Shown here: positions 46,843-58,760 of the stretch, piece after piece
How positions within the stretch are numbered: the stretch's first letter is position 1
Layout of the letters: the number at the start of each line of letters is the position of its first letter
Source: Lichina pygmaea
Taxonomy: Eukaryota > Ascomycota > Lichinomycetes > Lichinales > Lichinaceae
Direction: 5' to 3'
DNA length: 64,000 bases
Assembly: GCA_963422465.1 (NCBI GenBank)
Contig: OY730171.1
Span: forward strand, 3,596,001 to 3,660,000
Notes under the pieces: generated by a model
The model's database searches: none
Told to the model about the DNA's origin: nothing
What the model saw: the letters and a program-made list of their open reading frames with translations, nothing else
Translations under genes and position numbers: made by a program

Positions 46843-47793
46843 TACCAATCGTCATTCTGGCGCATCGGACGAAGTACTCCGGAGTCAATTGTCTGTTGCT
46901 GTAAAGTCTCGTGTAGAACACAGCCTAGGCGACAAGGGCCTGACGGAGGAGCGAAGATGCACCGCAATTATCGGTTTCTTTCACACGGTACAAGTTCGTG
47001 GCGACGAAATATCGCAGGCTCTCTTCAATCAAGAGGCCGGAGGGTTGTGGATACACTCAGTCCAGGAGGAATTAGAATTCCCAGTAGCTACGGTACCATG
47101 ATGCGGCCATATCAGTGCTTTTGTTGGCAGCACCTTTTCCCAACTTCATGATAAGTGGTTGAGATCTAGCTTCGATTGGCGGGGCCTCTTCAAGCAATGA
47201 CCATTCCTAGGACTAGAAGTATCCTGATGCCTGTGCTGCTGCTCTACGTGGTGGGTACCTCAGCTGTGCGATATTCGTCTATCATCATGCCAAGCTATTC
47301 TCTAACGATGTCAAGCCTTTGTGTTATGCTCCATCTTGAGGCTTCGCTTTCTCGGGGTATGAGGACCGTTTCCAAGGCAGACGTGCATGGTTCTGTAGAT
47401 CTAAAGCTGATAGAGTTTCTGTACCGCATTAGTTGCTGGGTCGGGCCCAAGGCAACCCTCGTTCTTGATAGCAAGGGAACAAGGCAAACATACCCCTTCG
47501 CCGCGATGGCAGATTTGTCAGTCTTGTCGGGGGAAGACTCATTGACAAAACCTAAAGGCTGTTGCCCGAAATTCACCTGAAGAATGTGGCCGGAAAGGGA
47601 GCTGCGGCTGTCAGTACTTACCGGTACCTTATTAACTAACGCAACACCACGCACCAATGTTAGACGGAAGGCGAAGTTAGTGACATCTGCAAGCAGGGGC
47701 CCTGCCCTTGCAGATCAGTGCGGAGATGTCGTGCCCCCATCAATTTCTCGGCTTTCTGACAGCTGGTCGGTGCCACTACGCGCTGTAACGGAC
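46843..47793. other. Intergenic between proteasome alpha-2 and Dicer-like genes
   Basis: No supported gene in 950 bp. The frame upstream of the Dicer-like start is open for about 70 codons without similarity, so it is read as 5' leader. Confidence 0.45.
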
Positions 47794-50700
47794 ATGGACA
47801 CTGCTCCTCAGTATAGTCCTTCTGGCTCTACCAACGACGATAGCGACTCGACACCAGGCAGCCCGAAAAGCTTGTCCAATGTCGGGCAAGAGACACCACG
47901 GCAACCTGATGGCGAGGTCCTCGATAGAGCTACTGGAGATGCTTTGCCCTCGGACAAGAGAAGTGCGTTGCTTCAACCGAGATCTTACCAGCTAGAAATG
48001 CTTGAGATAAGCTTGGAGAGGAACATCATTGTTGTGGTAAGTATGCGTCTATGCCTATATCTATGCCCGGCACTAAGCGGAGATAGATGGACACTGGCAG
48101 CGGAAAGACTCACATGTACGACTCCGCTTTCGAGTGATGGCGGCCTCTGCTCCGGGAAGAAAGTGGAGCAGAATTATATTGTCAACTGCGAGGTGTCCGT
48201 GATGTTGACCCAGTGCATGACCCAGAGCTACTCTTCGCATAGCCGCGCAGCTTGAGCGATGCCAACCCGATCAGGTATGAAACTGGCCAGATCCTCCAGC
48301 ATGGCTGATCTAGGCTCTAACAAACGAACAGTATGTCTGGTTTCTTGCACCAACTGTGACATTGTGCAAGCAGCAGTACGATGTGCTGTGCCTGCATCTC
48401 CCTTCGGTGCAAGTACGGTTTCTCAGCGGAGGAGACAAGCCTGAGCTTTGGAGGAACCAATCAATCTGGGATGACGTCCTAAAGAACATCAGCGTTGTGG
48501 TCTCGACACATGCCGTGCTCCTCGACGCCTTATCAAATGGATTCGTACGCATGAAATCCTTGGCTCTCCTCGTTTTTGACGAAGGTGTGCAATGGGAGCA
48601 TTTCGTGCAGATTGCAGCTGTTAATACGTTCCAGCACATCATTGTGTGAAAAAGCACCCGGCAAACCACATCATGCAGTCCTTCTATCATCCTGCCCTAA
48701 AGGGGGGGAACGGAAAGGTGCCACACATCCTGGGACTCACTGCTAGTCCTGTCATGAATCTGAAGCCTCAGAGCCTGCAGTGAGTCTTTAACTTTGCATT
48801 CGCCATCCATCGCTAAGGATCCTCCAGAATTGTAGAGACCAACATGAACGCGATAAGCAAGACTCCCAAAGTACACCACGAGGAATTCTTGAAGCACGCG
48901 AATCGACCAGCGCGAGAAAAGCTGGGGTATTTCCTTGATCTCAGGTCTATCTTACGATCGGGCCTCCTGAGTAAGCTACTCAGTGTGACCGATTCTCTCG
49001 ACATCAATGAGGACCCTTCGGTTGCCGAGCTTCGGAAGCAAAACGATCCTGTAGGTCGCAGCCGACTTGAAAAGGTGCTGAAGACACGTCGGACGCACTG
49101 TCGAGACCAGATCAAGTCGCTGCGCAACAAAGGTGAATATATCAACCTGGAGCTCGGCTCATGGGCTGCGGATTTCTACATATCGAGTGCCATCAGAAAG
49201 CTTCGAGACTCCATCGTGGACAAGGAAGAGTGGTTGGGTGAGTGGACCGGTCGTGAGAAGGAGTATTTATTGACGATACTTCTACGCGTGGAGCCCCTAT
49301 CTTCTGGACCGAGTTACTTCACCGCTAAAGACATGAATGTCTCGCCCAAAGTCGAACAGCTCCTTAGGCTCCTGGCTAGAGAGCACAACCCCAGCTTGAC
49401 AGGTCTCATATTTGTTCAGCAACGGGCTGAGAGCGCTGTACTAGCGCACCTGATCTCAGTTCATCCCTCTACCAAAGATCTATTTCGGTGCGGAACGTAC
49501 GTGGGTACTTCGACCAACTCGCAGAGAAAGTATACGGACGTCGCAGAGTTACTAGATCCGAGGGATCAGCAGCACTACCTCGATGACCTTCGCGAAGGCA
49601 GGAAGAACCTCATCATCGCAACTAGTGTGCTGGAGGAGGGCATCGACGTTTCGTCGTGCAACCTCGTAATATGCTTTAACAAGCCTGTCAACCTCAAGAC
49701 TTTCATCCAGAGGCGAGGTCGAGCCCGCAAGATGCAAGCCAAGTTCGTCATCATGGTGAACGATAACGACGCCGCTACAAATGCTAGGGACTGGGAGTCG
49801 GTCGAGGAGCAGATGAAGGCAGAGTACATGGACGAACTTAGGGAACTGGAGGAAATCGAAGAACCAGATGATGGGAAAGAGTCATATGACGTGCGGCTTG
49901 AGATCCCATCGACAGGGTACGTGAAAAATGAGTTTGACCAGGTCGCTATGGTTTACGACGGGTCTGTCCTTGCCGGTCTCAAAGGACCAGCGATTCACCA
50001 TCGATCTTCCCTCTCTTTGATTATACTATCGAGCGATTATCAGAAGATCTTGCTTGCGATCCCTTGTCGCTTTAACGCTGACGCGGCCTCAGCGCCCTCC
50101 TCACCCCGGAGAACGCGGTGCAACGCCTCTACCACTTCTGCAATGTCCTTCCCCCCGACCCGTACGTCGACCCCCAACCGGAGTTCACAATCGAGGATGG
50201 CTTGGCAGGCGTTTCAGCCATCGTGGTTTTACCAACCTCAGTACCGCATCACGTGCGCCGAGCCCGAAGCCATCTGGCCTGGGAGACCAAGCGGACAGCG
50301 AAGAGAGATGCTGCTTACCAGGCCTGTCTAGCACTGTATAAAGAAGGGCTCCTCAATGACCACTTTCTCCCACTGTTTCACCGTAAAGACATTTACACAT
50401 CTCTGGAAGCCATTGGAATAACAGCCTCGATTGTGGACGCGCGCCCGTTGCTCAATCCCTGGGTCGAGATTGCCAATTCCTGGCGGAATGCCACCACCGT
50501 TCATTCCACACAGATAAGTATACGAGACGCCAGCGGAAACATGCGAGTTGGGATGAATATGGTCTTGCCCGTGGCACATCCTCTACCACCAGCCTTCGAT
50601 ATCTACTGGGATGCGGACCACCGATGGTCGGTGTATTCTGAGGCAGGTGACGCTGCAGCAATAGACCCCACGAGTGCAGAGCTGTACTCTGTGATAACGG

Positions 50701-52775
50701 AAGCTCTCCTACAGTCTGTCTTCCGGCCACGCATGGAAAAGGGGGCAAAGGACTTTGTTGCCCTCTTCACGCCCTCCGTGGAAGCCGCCTCCTGCGAACA
50801 GTGGATTGTCTCGTTCGAGGGGCGTCGTCCAGCGGAAGAACTCTATGACAACAGTGCCACGGACCTGTCAGGTGACGGTTATGGTGTTGTGCGTCTCATA
50901 ACACACAATCGTTCCCCGCATATATTTAGAGACTGGGCCATACGTGAGGTGCGAACGGAAGGGGATGCAGCCTCAGCTGAAGAAGACATTATCGTCGAAA
51001 AGCTTCATGTTGAAGCGACAAGGTGGCCCAAACGAACTGATCTGCTACATCCCGTGACAGCCAACGAGCAGAGAGCTCGCAGCATCAAGTACCTGCTCGC
51101 TCAGCATTGCGAAGTTGACAATCTTCCACTGCAGCACTCGCAGTTCGCTTTCTGCGTGCCGTCAATCTTGCACAAGTACGAGGTGTATCTCATCGCTGAC
51201 CAGCTCCGAAAGACACGACTCGCGCCGGTACAGTTTCAGGATCTAGACGGGGTCGTCATGGCCCTCTCCGCATCATCGGCTCGCGAAGGCGTCGACTACC
51301 AGCGCTTGGAGTTCCTGGGCGACAGCGTTCTCAAGTGGTGCATCTCGCTCCAGCTTCTGGCGGAACACCCCAGCTGGCACGAGGGTTACCTCACGACACA
51401 CAAGGCGCAGATCGTAGCGAACCCGCGCCTCGCCCAGGCGGCCGTCGACTTCGGGTTGGATGGCTACATCTTGACCGAGGCGTTCACGGGCCGCAAATGG
51501 AGACCGCTCTACCAGTCGCATCTGACAGAACCGCCGACGCCAACCCCGAGGAAGGTGGCGGCGAAGAGACTGGCAGACGTCGTCGAGGCGCTCATGGGAG
51601 CGGCCTTCATCGAGGGCGGACTCTCGACAACGCTCCAGCTCATGCAGATGCTTCTTCCCGAGCTCCGATGGGCCGCGTTGAGCGAACGATGCCAGCAGCT
51701 GCTGAATCTGGTACCAGGGGACGTTTCGATGCCGTCTCACTTCTATCTGCTGCAAGAACTCATTGGCCATCAGTTTGGCAAAGGAGCTCTCTTGGTAGAG
51801 GCCATGACACATCCGTCGTACCAGGCGGACACCAGAGTGGTCACGTATCAGCGGCTCGAGTTCCTCGGCGACGCGATCCTTGACCAGATCGTGGTGAAAG
51901 CATTGTGGACCGCTAATCCGGCGCTGCCGCATTACGAGATGCATCTCATGCGCACAGCACTCGTCAACGCTGACTTCCTCGCTTTTCTTTGCATGGAGCA
52001 TTCGGTTCAGGAGACCCGCATGGACATACGAAAGGCAGCCATCGGTGGTGGTTGTGTCGTCTTCAACCCAGCGGAGACCAAGGTCGACCACTACATCTGG
52101 CAATACATGCGACGCACTAACGATGTCATCGCACTGACGCAAAGGGAAACCGTGGAGCGCTTCTGCACGTACCATCAGGCCGTCCGCTCGGCGCTCAATG
52201 ACGGTTACGAATACCCGTGGCTAGACTTGGCTCGTATCTGTGCAGACAAATTCTTCTCTGACCTCGTCGAAAGCATCTTGGGAGCGATCTATGTCGACAC
52301 CCTGGGCGATCTGGGCGCTTGCGCCGCGTTTCTGGAGAAGATTGGGCTCATGTGGTATCTCGGCCGATTGATATCCTGCTCGTCGGTGCTGAACACGGAA
52401 GGAAAGACCATAGAAATCATGCACCCCAAGGAGCAGCTTGGCAAGAAGACCATGACCCAGAAACTCAATTATGTTGGATTTCGAGGCGTCGGCGATCCCA
52501 CCGTAAGTGACACCGATACTCTCAGCGACACAGCCGAACGTCAGGACTAACTTTCTCCAAAGCGGACTGCTTCAGAGAATCATGTACCCAGCCCTCTTTT
52601 CGGTTGCCGAGTCTTTTTGGGCGAAAAACACTTGGCAACGGTCGAGGGAGAGCCGTCGAGATTCACGGCCGAGACAGCCGTGGCCATGAAAGTTCTAAAG
52701 GAGATGGGCCGTGCATGCTTTCATCCTTTTGAAGGAGTTCCAGCTACCGCAGAGGTCCATAGAAGCTACTATTGA
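47794..52775 (+). CDS. DCL2: Dicer-like ribonuclease III, DCL2 type
   Basis: Eight exons: 47794-48036, 48087-48115, 48226-48274, 48332-48584, 48635-48779, 48828-49916, 50093-52502 and 52563-52775. All phases agree; 1476 aa. Helicase motif I is MDTGSGKTH. Motif II DEAH is split by an intron (GACGAAG | CACAT). Motif III is LGLTASPV. The HELICc part shows [35 protein letters not shown] and FIQRRGRAR. The Dicer dimerisation domain is [14 protein letters not shown]. RNase IIIa has [14 protein letters not shown] with [15 protein letters not shown]. RNase IIIb has [14 protein letters not shown] with [16 protein letters not shown] short dsRNA-binding-like end ([20 protein letters not shown]) closes the protein. 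No PAZ domain is evident, as in fungal DCL2. The enzyme cuts double-stranded RNA into siRNAs for quelling and antiviral defence. ATG 47794 is the best start, but the frame is open upstream. Confidence 0.92.
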
Positions 52776-54145
52776 CCTTCCAGGTAGGGGCCATCTTGTA
52801 CTGCAACCAGCCGATGTGGCCATTCTTCTTGGCCACAACGCTGGGGGCGTATACGATGGTCAATCCTGAGGACAGTGAACATAGGCTCTTCCTCTGTGTG
52901 CCTATCCGGTCGGCCAAAGGATGAAGCTCTGGTTCGAGAGCGCACACGCGGTATGGATCGGGCGAGATCTGTATTCTTTCGATGGGATACGGCACCGGTT
53001 TCTGGGTAGTCGCATACTTTGATTGATTATGTCTGTTGTTTCTGTTTGAAGGTCCGTTCGGTTACTGGGCGCGCCGCGGTCTTTTGGGTTGATGAGTCAG
53101 ATATCAGTCAGTATCAGCCCATCTACCTACCGTCTTCTAAGATACTGTTCGTGTCGTACCAACAGGATGCGATCATTTGTGCTACGTATGCGCTCAGGCT
53201 CTCCTACCCAATATCGAACGTTTCGGTTTTCTTTGCGGGATAACAGTGGTGCCTTAGCTTCACTGAAGAAAATGGGTCGAGACAGCACAGCTGAACCCTC
53301 GATGCGGATAGCTTCTCACGTTATCAACTCTTCCGCGCCACACTTCCCCGCAAGGACAGCGGAGCTTTGTTTGGAGACGGGGCGGATGGTGGTATATGTT
53401 TGCAGTTTGGATGGAGTGCCATGAGAGCCGAGCGACATGAACCCCACCGCAGCCATCGGGTTGACGACGTGTCTGCCGCGCTGTGCGGTCCGTGGCGTGT
53501 TGTTAGCGACTTCATGAGACTTCTGTTTCTACCCCATTGGTAGCCAGCCAGGAGATGGCTGCTTTCTTGTGACTCCTAGACCGCAAGATCAGGAGGCCAT
53601 CTCTTTCACGTGCGCCATCTACGGTCTCCTCTTGGTTGGGACAGATTGCCCATCTTCACCTCCTTCGTTCTTGAGGAGCGATCTTGTTAGATCTGGGTAG
53701 CATGGGCGGCTACAGTTTTTATTTGCTGCATGCTGCCGCTGCTTACCGAACTGCATGCGCGGAAACATTTTCATTCGAGCCAAACCATCAACACGTTGTT
53801 CACGGGTACGCAACAAACCCGGCAGAGCCAGCATCGCGTTTGCTGTTCGGGTCTCTTCAGCCAGCTTGCACATCATGCACCGGCTTGTGGGTCTTTGTCC
53901 CATTGTTTTCCTTTCTATGTTGGAGATCTCGTCCTTCAGCGCAGAGCGTGTTTGCAGAGGAACATGCGTTTCCTCCGCTTCCATAAGTGAAGCAGGCCAG
54001 GACTATTTCGTAGATAAATCAGGAAGCTTGGTAGCCGCCGATTCTTCTCGGACCTTGCGTCTCTCAAGCTCGTCGGTCTTCAAAGAGATTCCCGAGATTT
54101 TTCTGTTGCCAGTTTTGCTGTTCGTCGATATCAGAATCGTCTTCA
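52776..54145. other. Intergenic region downstream of the Dicer-like gene
   Basis: No confident gene. A minus-strand frame (about 53030-52744) gives a protein-like stretch (PVPYPIERIQISPDPYRVCA, then GLTIVYAPSVVAKKNGHIGW). It overlaps the Dicer 3' end and matches no family I know, so it may be a fragment. Confidence 0.4.
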
Positions 54146-56914
54146 ATGGCCCGTTTTAGCTTCGACCGCCCGCCGCTGGATTCGTTGACATACTACGACA
54201 CCCCAGCCTTCGAGAGACGTGCCCACGATCGCAGCCGCCGGTCATACCGCGGATGGTACCCCGAGTATCAACATGACGGCTTCTCGTCCTTGGATACACC
54301 AAGATATCCATCCCCTTGGCAACAGTACTACTACTTCGGACACGGCTCCTGGGCCGAGCCGGCAAGGCCCCGTCGCGCTTGGTGTGGTCCCTTTGATGGC
54401 TCGACGGACCCTCCACCACCGCCTCCGCGGCGGGGGGGCATAATTCCGCCGGGTTGTGACGGTCATTCCGACACGTACGCTGTGCCACACTGGCCCAGCT
54501 CTTCAGCTGGGTCATACGGTGCTTATGACGATGGGCCAGATGCTGCTCCAGAAGTGGGTTCCAGCTCAGTTGACTTGTGTGAGGCGCCGTTTGATGCTTC
54601 GTTCTCACGGGGGCGGTGTCTTAAACCCAGGCGCAGAGTGGTGCCCTTGGTCTCGCGGACCTGCAACGGTATGTTGCGGGGATCTGGGTTGGGTAGGCAT
54701 TGCCGCAGACTACGCGACTGGGCCAGGCATCGCGCTGTGCCAAAGGCCCGTCGCTATCAGCACGCCCGGGAGAAAGAACAGACCCACTACGCTTGTCCCG
54801 CCTGGATTGACGAGCCTTGGATCGATCCACGATGCTCTGGCCGTCCGGAGCCACCTGGATGTCCTCGGCCGATGGCTGTGTCCACGACGCTGCTCGACGA
54901 GCATGTCTTCGGTATGGATTCATACGCAACATTAGCGGACGTGCCTATCTCGCCGTATTCTCGTTGTTCAGAGACACTGGGAACGGAGCACGTGTGGTCG
55001 CTTCAGCAGGTACTCAACGGATGCAGGCAACGGGCAAACGCGTCAATACAACCTGTATTTGATCGACGGTCGACTTATCGGGCTGGACCTGGTGGGGCTG
55101 TCAGCCCCCACGACGAGCTACGACTGCCCTTCTGCTCGCATTGGCCTTTAATGTGGGACAGTGACTCTTCGGCTATTCACGACAGGCATGGTAGTCGCAA
55201 CAAGAGCGCGCGCGACGCTCTCTTTGCGGAGGATGTCAAGCTCGAGGGGCCAAGATACAGCAAGAGCAGACCGTTGCCATCTCATCCAGTCACCCGCTCC
55301 TTCGTCTCCTCGCCCGGTGTGTCTAGTCCTCGAGCACGAGCCCCTCCGAGGACAGCTACCCGGTTTGGCCCAGCTGGACGTCGCCGTGGCGCCGAATATG
55401 CCGTTCTTCGTCACTTTTGCCGGCGGCTGTTGCGGCGATGCCAGAAACTACAGCGGAGAGAGGCGCGCCTCCGTCGTCAGCTACGGAGGGCTAGGATGGA
55501 GCAGCCGCTGGATCATTCGACCTTCACACCAACTTCCGGACCTGGACACGCCAGGACGGTATCGTCGACCGCTTCCTCTCCGTCCTCGCCATCGAGGTCG
55601 TCCCGGTCGTCTCTGGCCTCTGGACGACTTCGGGGGTTTTCGGACGCGTCGGCTGCAAGCGGGGCACCATGTGCAAATAGCACAGCCACTCACGGAGGTG
55701 ACTGGTGCAACGGTAGTCCTGACTTCAGCGCAACGCCGTCGGTTCCAATGGCGAAAAAGGTGGCTCCGGAGCCCTCCGTGGGTGTCGATACCCATCAACG
55801 TCGTCTCGAGAAATACAATGCCGCTTGGACCAAGCTCACGACCGAGCGATCTTCCTCCGCCTGCTTGTCTCACCCGATCCGGGACCTTCCCAGCACCGCC
55901 ACTACCTCCTCGATCGTTCCCTGGCCAACACCATCATTGTCCACCACAGAACTAACCGCTACAAGTCTCCCTCTTGCCATGCGCCGCTCCCTCGCGAGAA
56001 ACGCCACCGGGCATCCGGTCGTCGGAGACTGCCATGCGGCTGTCATCAAGTACACCGTCTATCAGTTCCTCGTGTCCCCCTTCGGGTTTCGCCCCGTTGC
56101 CCTTCGCGACGATGGTATCTTTGGTACCGACGGACCCGTAACAATTTCTCTCGTCGTCGACGATCTGCCTGTTGCGAGACACAAGGAGCGCAATGATGAT
56201 GGCCTTGGGGGATACTTCGCCGCTGAATCCGATCGATATAACGACTACGTTGAGGCCCAGCACGACCACCCGTCTCCCCGCTGCACCCATCCCTTCCAAC
56301 GCCATCATCGCCGTTGCCATGGCTCCTTCACGCCCGGGCTCGGATCCCACCCGAGGACTCGTTCCCAGCATCCGAACGAACGGGGTCGTCGTCCTAAGAA
56401 AGCACCAGACTTCCAGGCCCTCAAAGCACAGGTCAAGTGCGATCTGAAACGGTGGCATCCAGATCGGCTGCTACCTCTTCTATCGTCCATGGCATCCGCA
56501 TCCAATACTCGTTTCAAGTCTCCGGCGTCGTCGCCGTCCCGCGTCCGGCTCCGGCCATCAGGCGTGTACCAATGCCCTCGCCCTTCCTCGACTTTCCCTT
56601 CTCAGGAATGTCATGGCCGTTCTTTCGATCAACCCCGTCGCGACGACGACGACGACGACGACTATGATGGTCCTTTTTCGTGTGAATGCGACCGGCCTCT
56701 ACGGGATTCCACGTCTTGTCAGTGCCCACTTCTTGGCCCGGCACATTCTTCTTCCTGTTGCTCTCCTCCGCTGCAGTCAGCACAGCGGCCGCAACCGGAC
56801 CCAGCGTGTACGACCATCTCCGAGGCCGAGAAGGACCTGGTCAAGGACGTCACGCAGGCCATCCTAGATTTGTTCGTCGACGTGCGCCGCCTGGAACCGC
56901 TCTTCTCTTCCTGA
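54146..56914 (+). CDS. Low-complexity protein with NFKBIL1-like C-terminal signature
   Basis: An open frame of 922 codons from ATG 54146. The first 400 residues are rich in Arg, Tyr, Pro and Ser without a known domain. A basic coiled segment at about 425-455 (LRRCQKLQRREARLRRQLRR) follows. Near residues 550-600 come KYNAAWTKLTTERSS and SIVPWPTP, and near 755-775 LKAQVKCDLKRWHPDRLLPL. The order Y..AW..L, then I.PWP, then RWHPD(R/K), with a final helix (EAEKDLVKDVTQAILDLFVD), is the signature I recall for fungal proteins related to NF-kappa-B inhibitor-like 1, a J-domain-like fold of unclear function. The stretch between these motifs is longer and less ordered than usual, so unrecognised introns are possible. 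A GAC-repeat codes an Asp run (about 832-838). Confidence 0.6.
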   Translation: MARFSFDRPPLDSLTYYDTPAFERRAHDRSRRSYRGWYPEYQHDGFSSLDTPRYPSPWQQYYYFGHGSWAEPARPRRAWCGPFDGSTDPPPPPPRRGGIIPPGCDGHSDTYAVPHWPSSSAGSYGAYDDGPDAAPEVGSSSVDLCEAPFDASFSRGRCLKPRRRVVPLVSRTCNGMLRGSGLGRHCRRLRDWARHRAVPKARRYQHAREKEQTHYACPAWIDEPWIDPRCSGRPEPPGCPRPMAVSTTLLDEHVFGMDSYATLADVPISPYSRCSETLGTEHVWSLQQVLNGCRQRANASIQPVFDRRSTYRAGPGGAVSPHDELRLPFCSHWPLMWDSDSSAIHDRHGSRNKSARDALFAEDVKLEGPRYSKSRPLPSHPVTRSFVSSPGVSSPRARAPPRTATRFGPAGRRRGAEYAVLRHFCRRLLRRCQKLQRREARLRRQLRRARMEQPLDHSTFTPTSGPGHARTVSSTASSPSSPSRSSRSSLASGRLRGFSDASAASGAPCANSTATHGGDWCNGSPDFSATPSVPMAKKVAPEPSVGVDTHQRRLEKYNAAWTKLTTERSSSACLSHPIRDLPSTATTSSIVPWPTPSLSTTELTATSLPLAMRRSLARNATGHPVVGDCHAAVIKYTVYQFLVSPFGFRPVALRDDGIFGTDGPVTISLVVDDLPVARHKERNDDGLGGYFAAESDRYNDYVEAQHDHPSPRCTHPFQRHHRRCHGSFTPGLGSHPRTRSQHPNERGRRPKKAPDFQALKAQVKCDLKRWHPDRLLPLLSSMASASNTRFKSPASSPSRVRLRPSGVYQCPRPSSTFPSQECHGRSFDQPRRDDDDDDDYDGPFSCECDRPLRDSTSCQCPLLGPAHSSSCCSPPLQSAQRPQPDPACTTISEAEKDLVKDVTQAILDLFVDVRRLEPLFSS

Positions 56915-57735
56915 CCTTTCCAACTCGAGCGCTACATCATGGGCTTTTCTTTTTTTTTTTTTTTTTTGTGGTGGATCCATGGGTCTTCTGCGGTCGCTTT
57001 GCCTTCGAGCTTACATGCACCTACATGCTACTTGCCCTTTAATCCTCGTATTTGAAACTACAAAATCCCGCTTTGTCAGGCTCTGGAGGTCAAGTTCCAT
57101 GCTGTTTCATTGCATTTTCTTGACTCTTGCCCCGTGCTGTTGCTTGGCTCTCGAGCGGCTTCTTGTCGGGAGGGGGTCGGCGAGCCGATGCGTGTGGGTG
57201 TGGTTGTGAAGGCGGTACTTTGTCGGGGTTGTACTTGTGGGGAGGTCTGTGTGGTTGGGGGACAGCACTGGGGGAGGTCCGTACGGGGGGGAAAGAAGGC
57301 GCCGATGAGCGGCCAGGCTGGATTTGATCATTTTTCTTCATAGATCGACCGACCAACAGAGAGGTTCGAATAGATAAAATAGATGGCATGGTTTTTATCT
57401 TGATGGCGTTGACCGTGTGGTCAGGATCAGAGCCCAACATCCCTCATCCTCTTGTTGACGATATCTTACGACGTGATCAGCGGACACTACACGTACGTAT
57501 TCATGATGACGGCTATCGCACTCGTAGCAAGGCCCTTACCTTCCAGATTCACAGTCCACGAGACACGCGTCCAGCGTTCACTAACTAGGCTGCCTTGACC
57601 AAGATCTGATAATTAGGCGACACAACTTAGTTGCCGCAAGTGTAACTCACGGAGTACATGCAACCCGGCTATCAGCGTGGGCCCTTGACTTTCAAGGGAG
57701 GGAATGTCGGCCGCTGAACGTGCGCCTAGGGTATC
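56915..57735. other. Convergent intergenic region
   Basis: No gene seen. A T tract (56950-56967) and G-rich sequence (57165-57300) mark the 3' side of the 922-codon frame. Confidence 0.45.
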
Positions 57736-58179
57736 TTAGCGCGCCTGAGAAGACTGCGGGAAAGGGTCACTCACCTGATCGCACATGATATTGAATATCA
57801 TCCGCTGGTTGGTGACAACCTCTCGCAGCAGCTCGACCACCTCACCCTGCGTCACATTAGCAATGCATGTCAAGCAGGCGAGACGGGGCTGTACCATCGG
57901 ATCGTCCTCGTCCTCGTCGTCGTCCTCGTCCTCGTCCTCGTCTTTGTTCTCATTCTCGCGCCTACGCTTCTTCGCTGGGGGCGGCTTCAGCATGAGCTTG
58001 TCGCCCACAGCCGGGTCGATCGGCGAATCCGACAACGGGCTAGATGATTCGGGCGCGGCCGGGGGCGCGGCCGCGGCGTCATCGCTCATCCGCGAACGCT
58101 TCTTTCGGACACCCAGGCCTACCCCTGTCGAGCCTTCAGCCACAGGAGTGGGCCCGGCTTGCTGGCTTCTTCGCGGCAT
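57736..58179 (-). CDS. Small acidic, probably nuclear, hypothetical protein
   Basis: A 147-codon frame from ATG 58179 (MPRRSQQAGPTPVAEG), with 48 further open codons upstream. It shows basic nuclear-localisation-type clusters (RKKRSR at about 26-31, KKRRRE at about 71-76), an Ala/Pro/Ser middle, then an Asp/Glu run (DEDEDEDDDEDEDD) coded by a GAC/GAG repeat. It ends in a short helical segment (LACLTCIANVTQGEVVELLR, then EVVTNQRMIFNIMCDQ). A good donor (CAG|GTGAGT, at 57776) follows MCDQ, so the true C-terminus may lie in a further exon that I could not place. No family is recognised. Confidence 0.55.
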   Translation of the reverse strand: MPRRSQQAGPTPVAEGSTGVGLGVRKKRSRMSDDAAAAPPAAPESSSPLSDSPIDPAVGDKLMLKPPPAKKRRRENENKDEDEDEDDDEDEDDPMVQPRLACLTCIANVTQGEVVELLREVVTNQRMIFNIMCDQVSDPFPQSSQAR

Positions 58180-58760
58180 CGTCTGACGGGCGAGAGCGAG
58201 AAGGTGTTTGATTGTGGGGGTTGTGCTGTTGCTGTACGTACGCAATTGGTGAATCTGTGTTGTTGTGGGTGGGTGAAATTGGAAGCTCTCGTGGAGGCTC
58301 CGCAGCACATTTTGAAAGGCCATTTCACACTAAACCCAATTCGGGAAAAATCCGAAGAACAACAACTGTCAGTGATGGAATGTTCCTACAGCACTATGCC
58401 TGCAAAGGCCTACAGACTACTCTGTACACTGTGGTAGTTCTCACTAGGCCTACAAAGAAGTAATCTTTTTTGCTGCCTGTGCCTAGCTAGGGTGGGTACC
58501 AGCAGTAATCTACAGACAGCACATCTATAACATGAACAGTGGTAGGGCTGGCCCTACCAGCGAGGCCTGGGTGGAGAAGTCTAGAATAGCATGTAGTGCT
58601 CTATTATAGTCTATGCGCCTAGTTATAGTCATGAGGGGTCGTGACCCTACTGTAGGAGGGGGAGCCCTGTCTGACAAGGTTTGGCCACATGGTCATCTCT
58701 CTTGTTGGGCATGTGACTGGTACCTACCTGAGCCATGTGACCAGTAAGCAGGATATATAC
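58180..58760. other. Boundary between gene region and retroelement nest
   Basis: Holds the upstream region of the small acidic gene, then sequence grading into repeat DNA (short repeats of GGGTCGTGACCCTAC and GTCACATG types near 58630-58740). No gene seen. Confidence 0.4.

Noticed and set aside
52744-53030. Minus-strand gene downstream of the Dicer-like gene
   Set aside because: Protein-like composition but short, overlapping the Dicer 3' end, no start or splice sites that make a full gene, and no recognised family.
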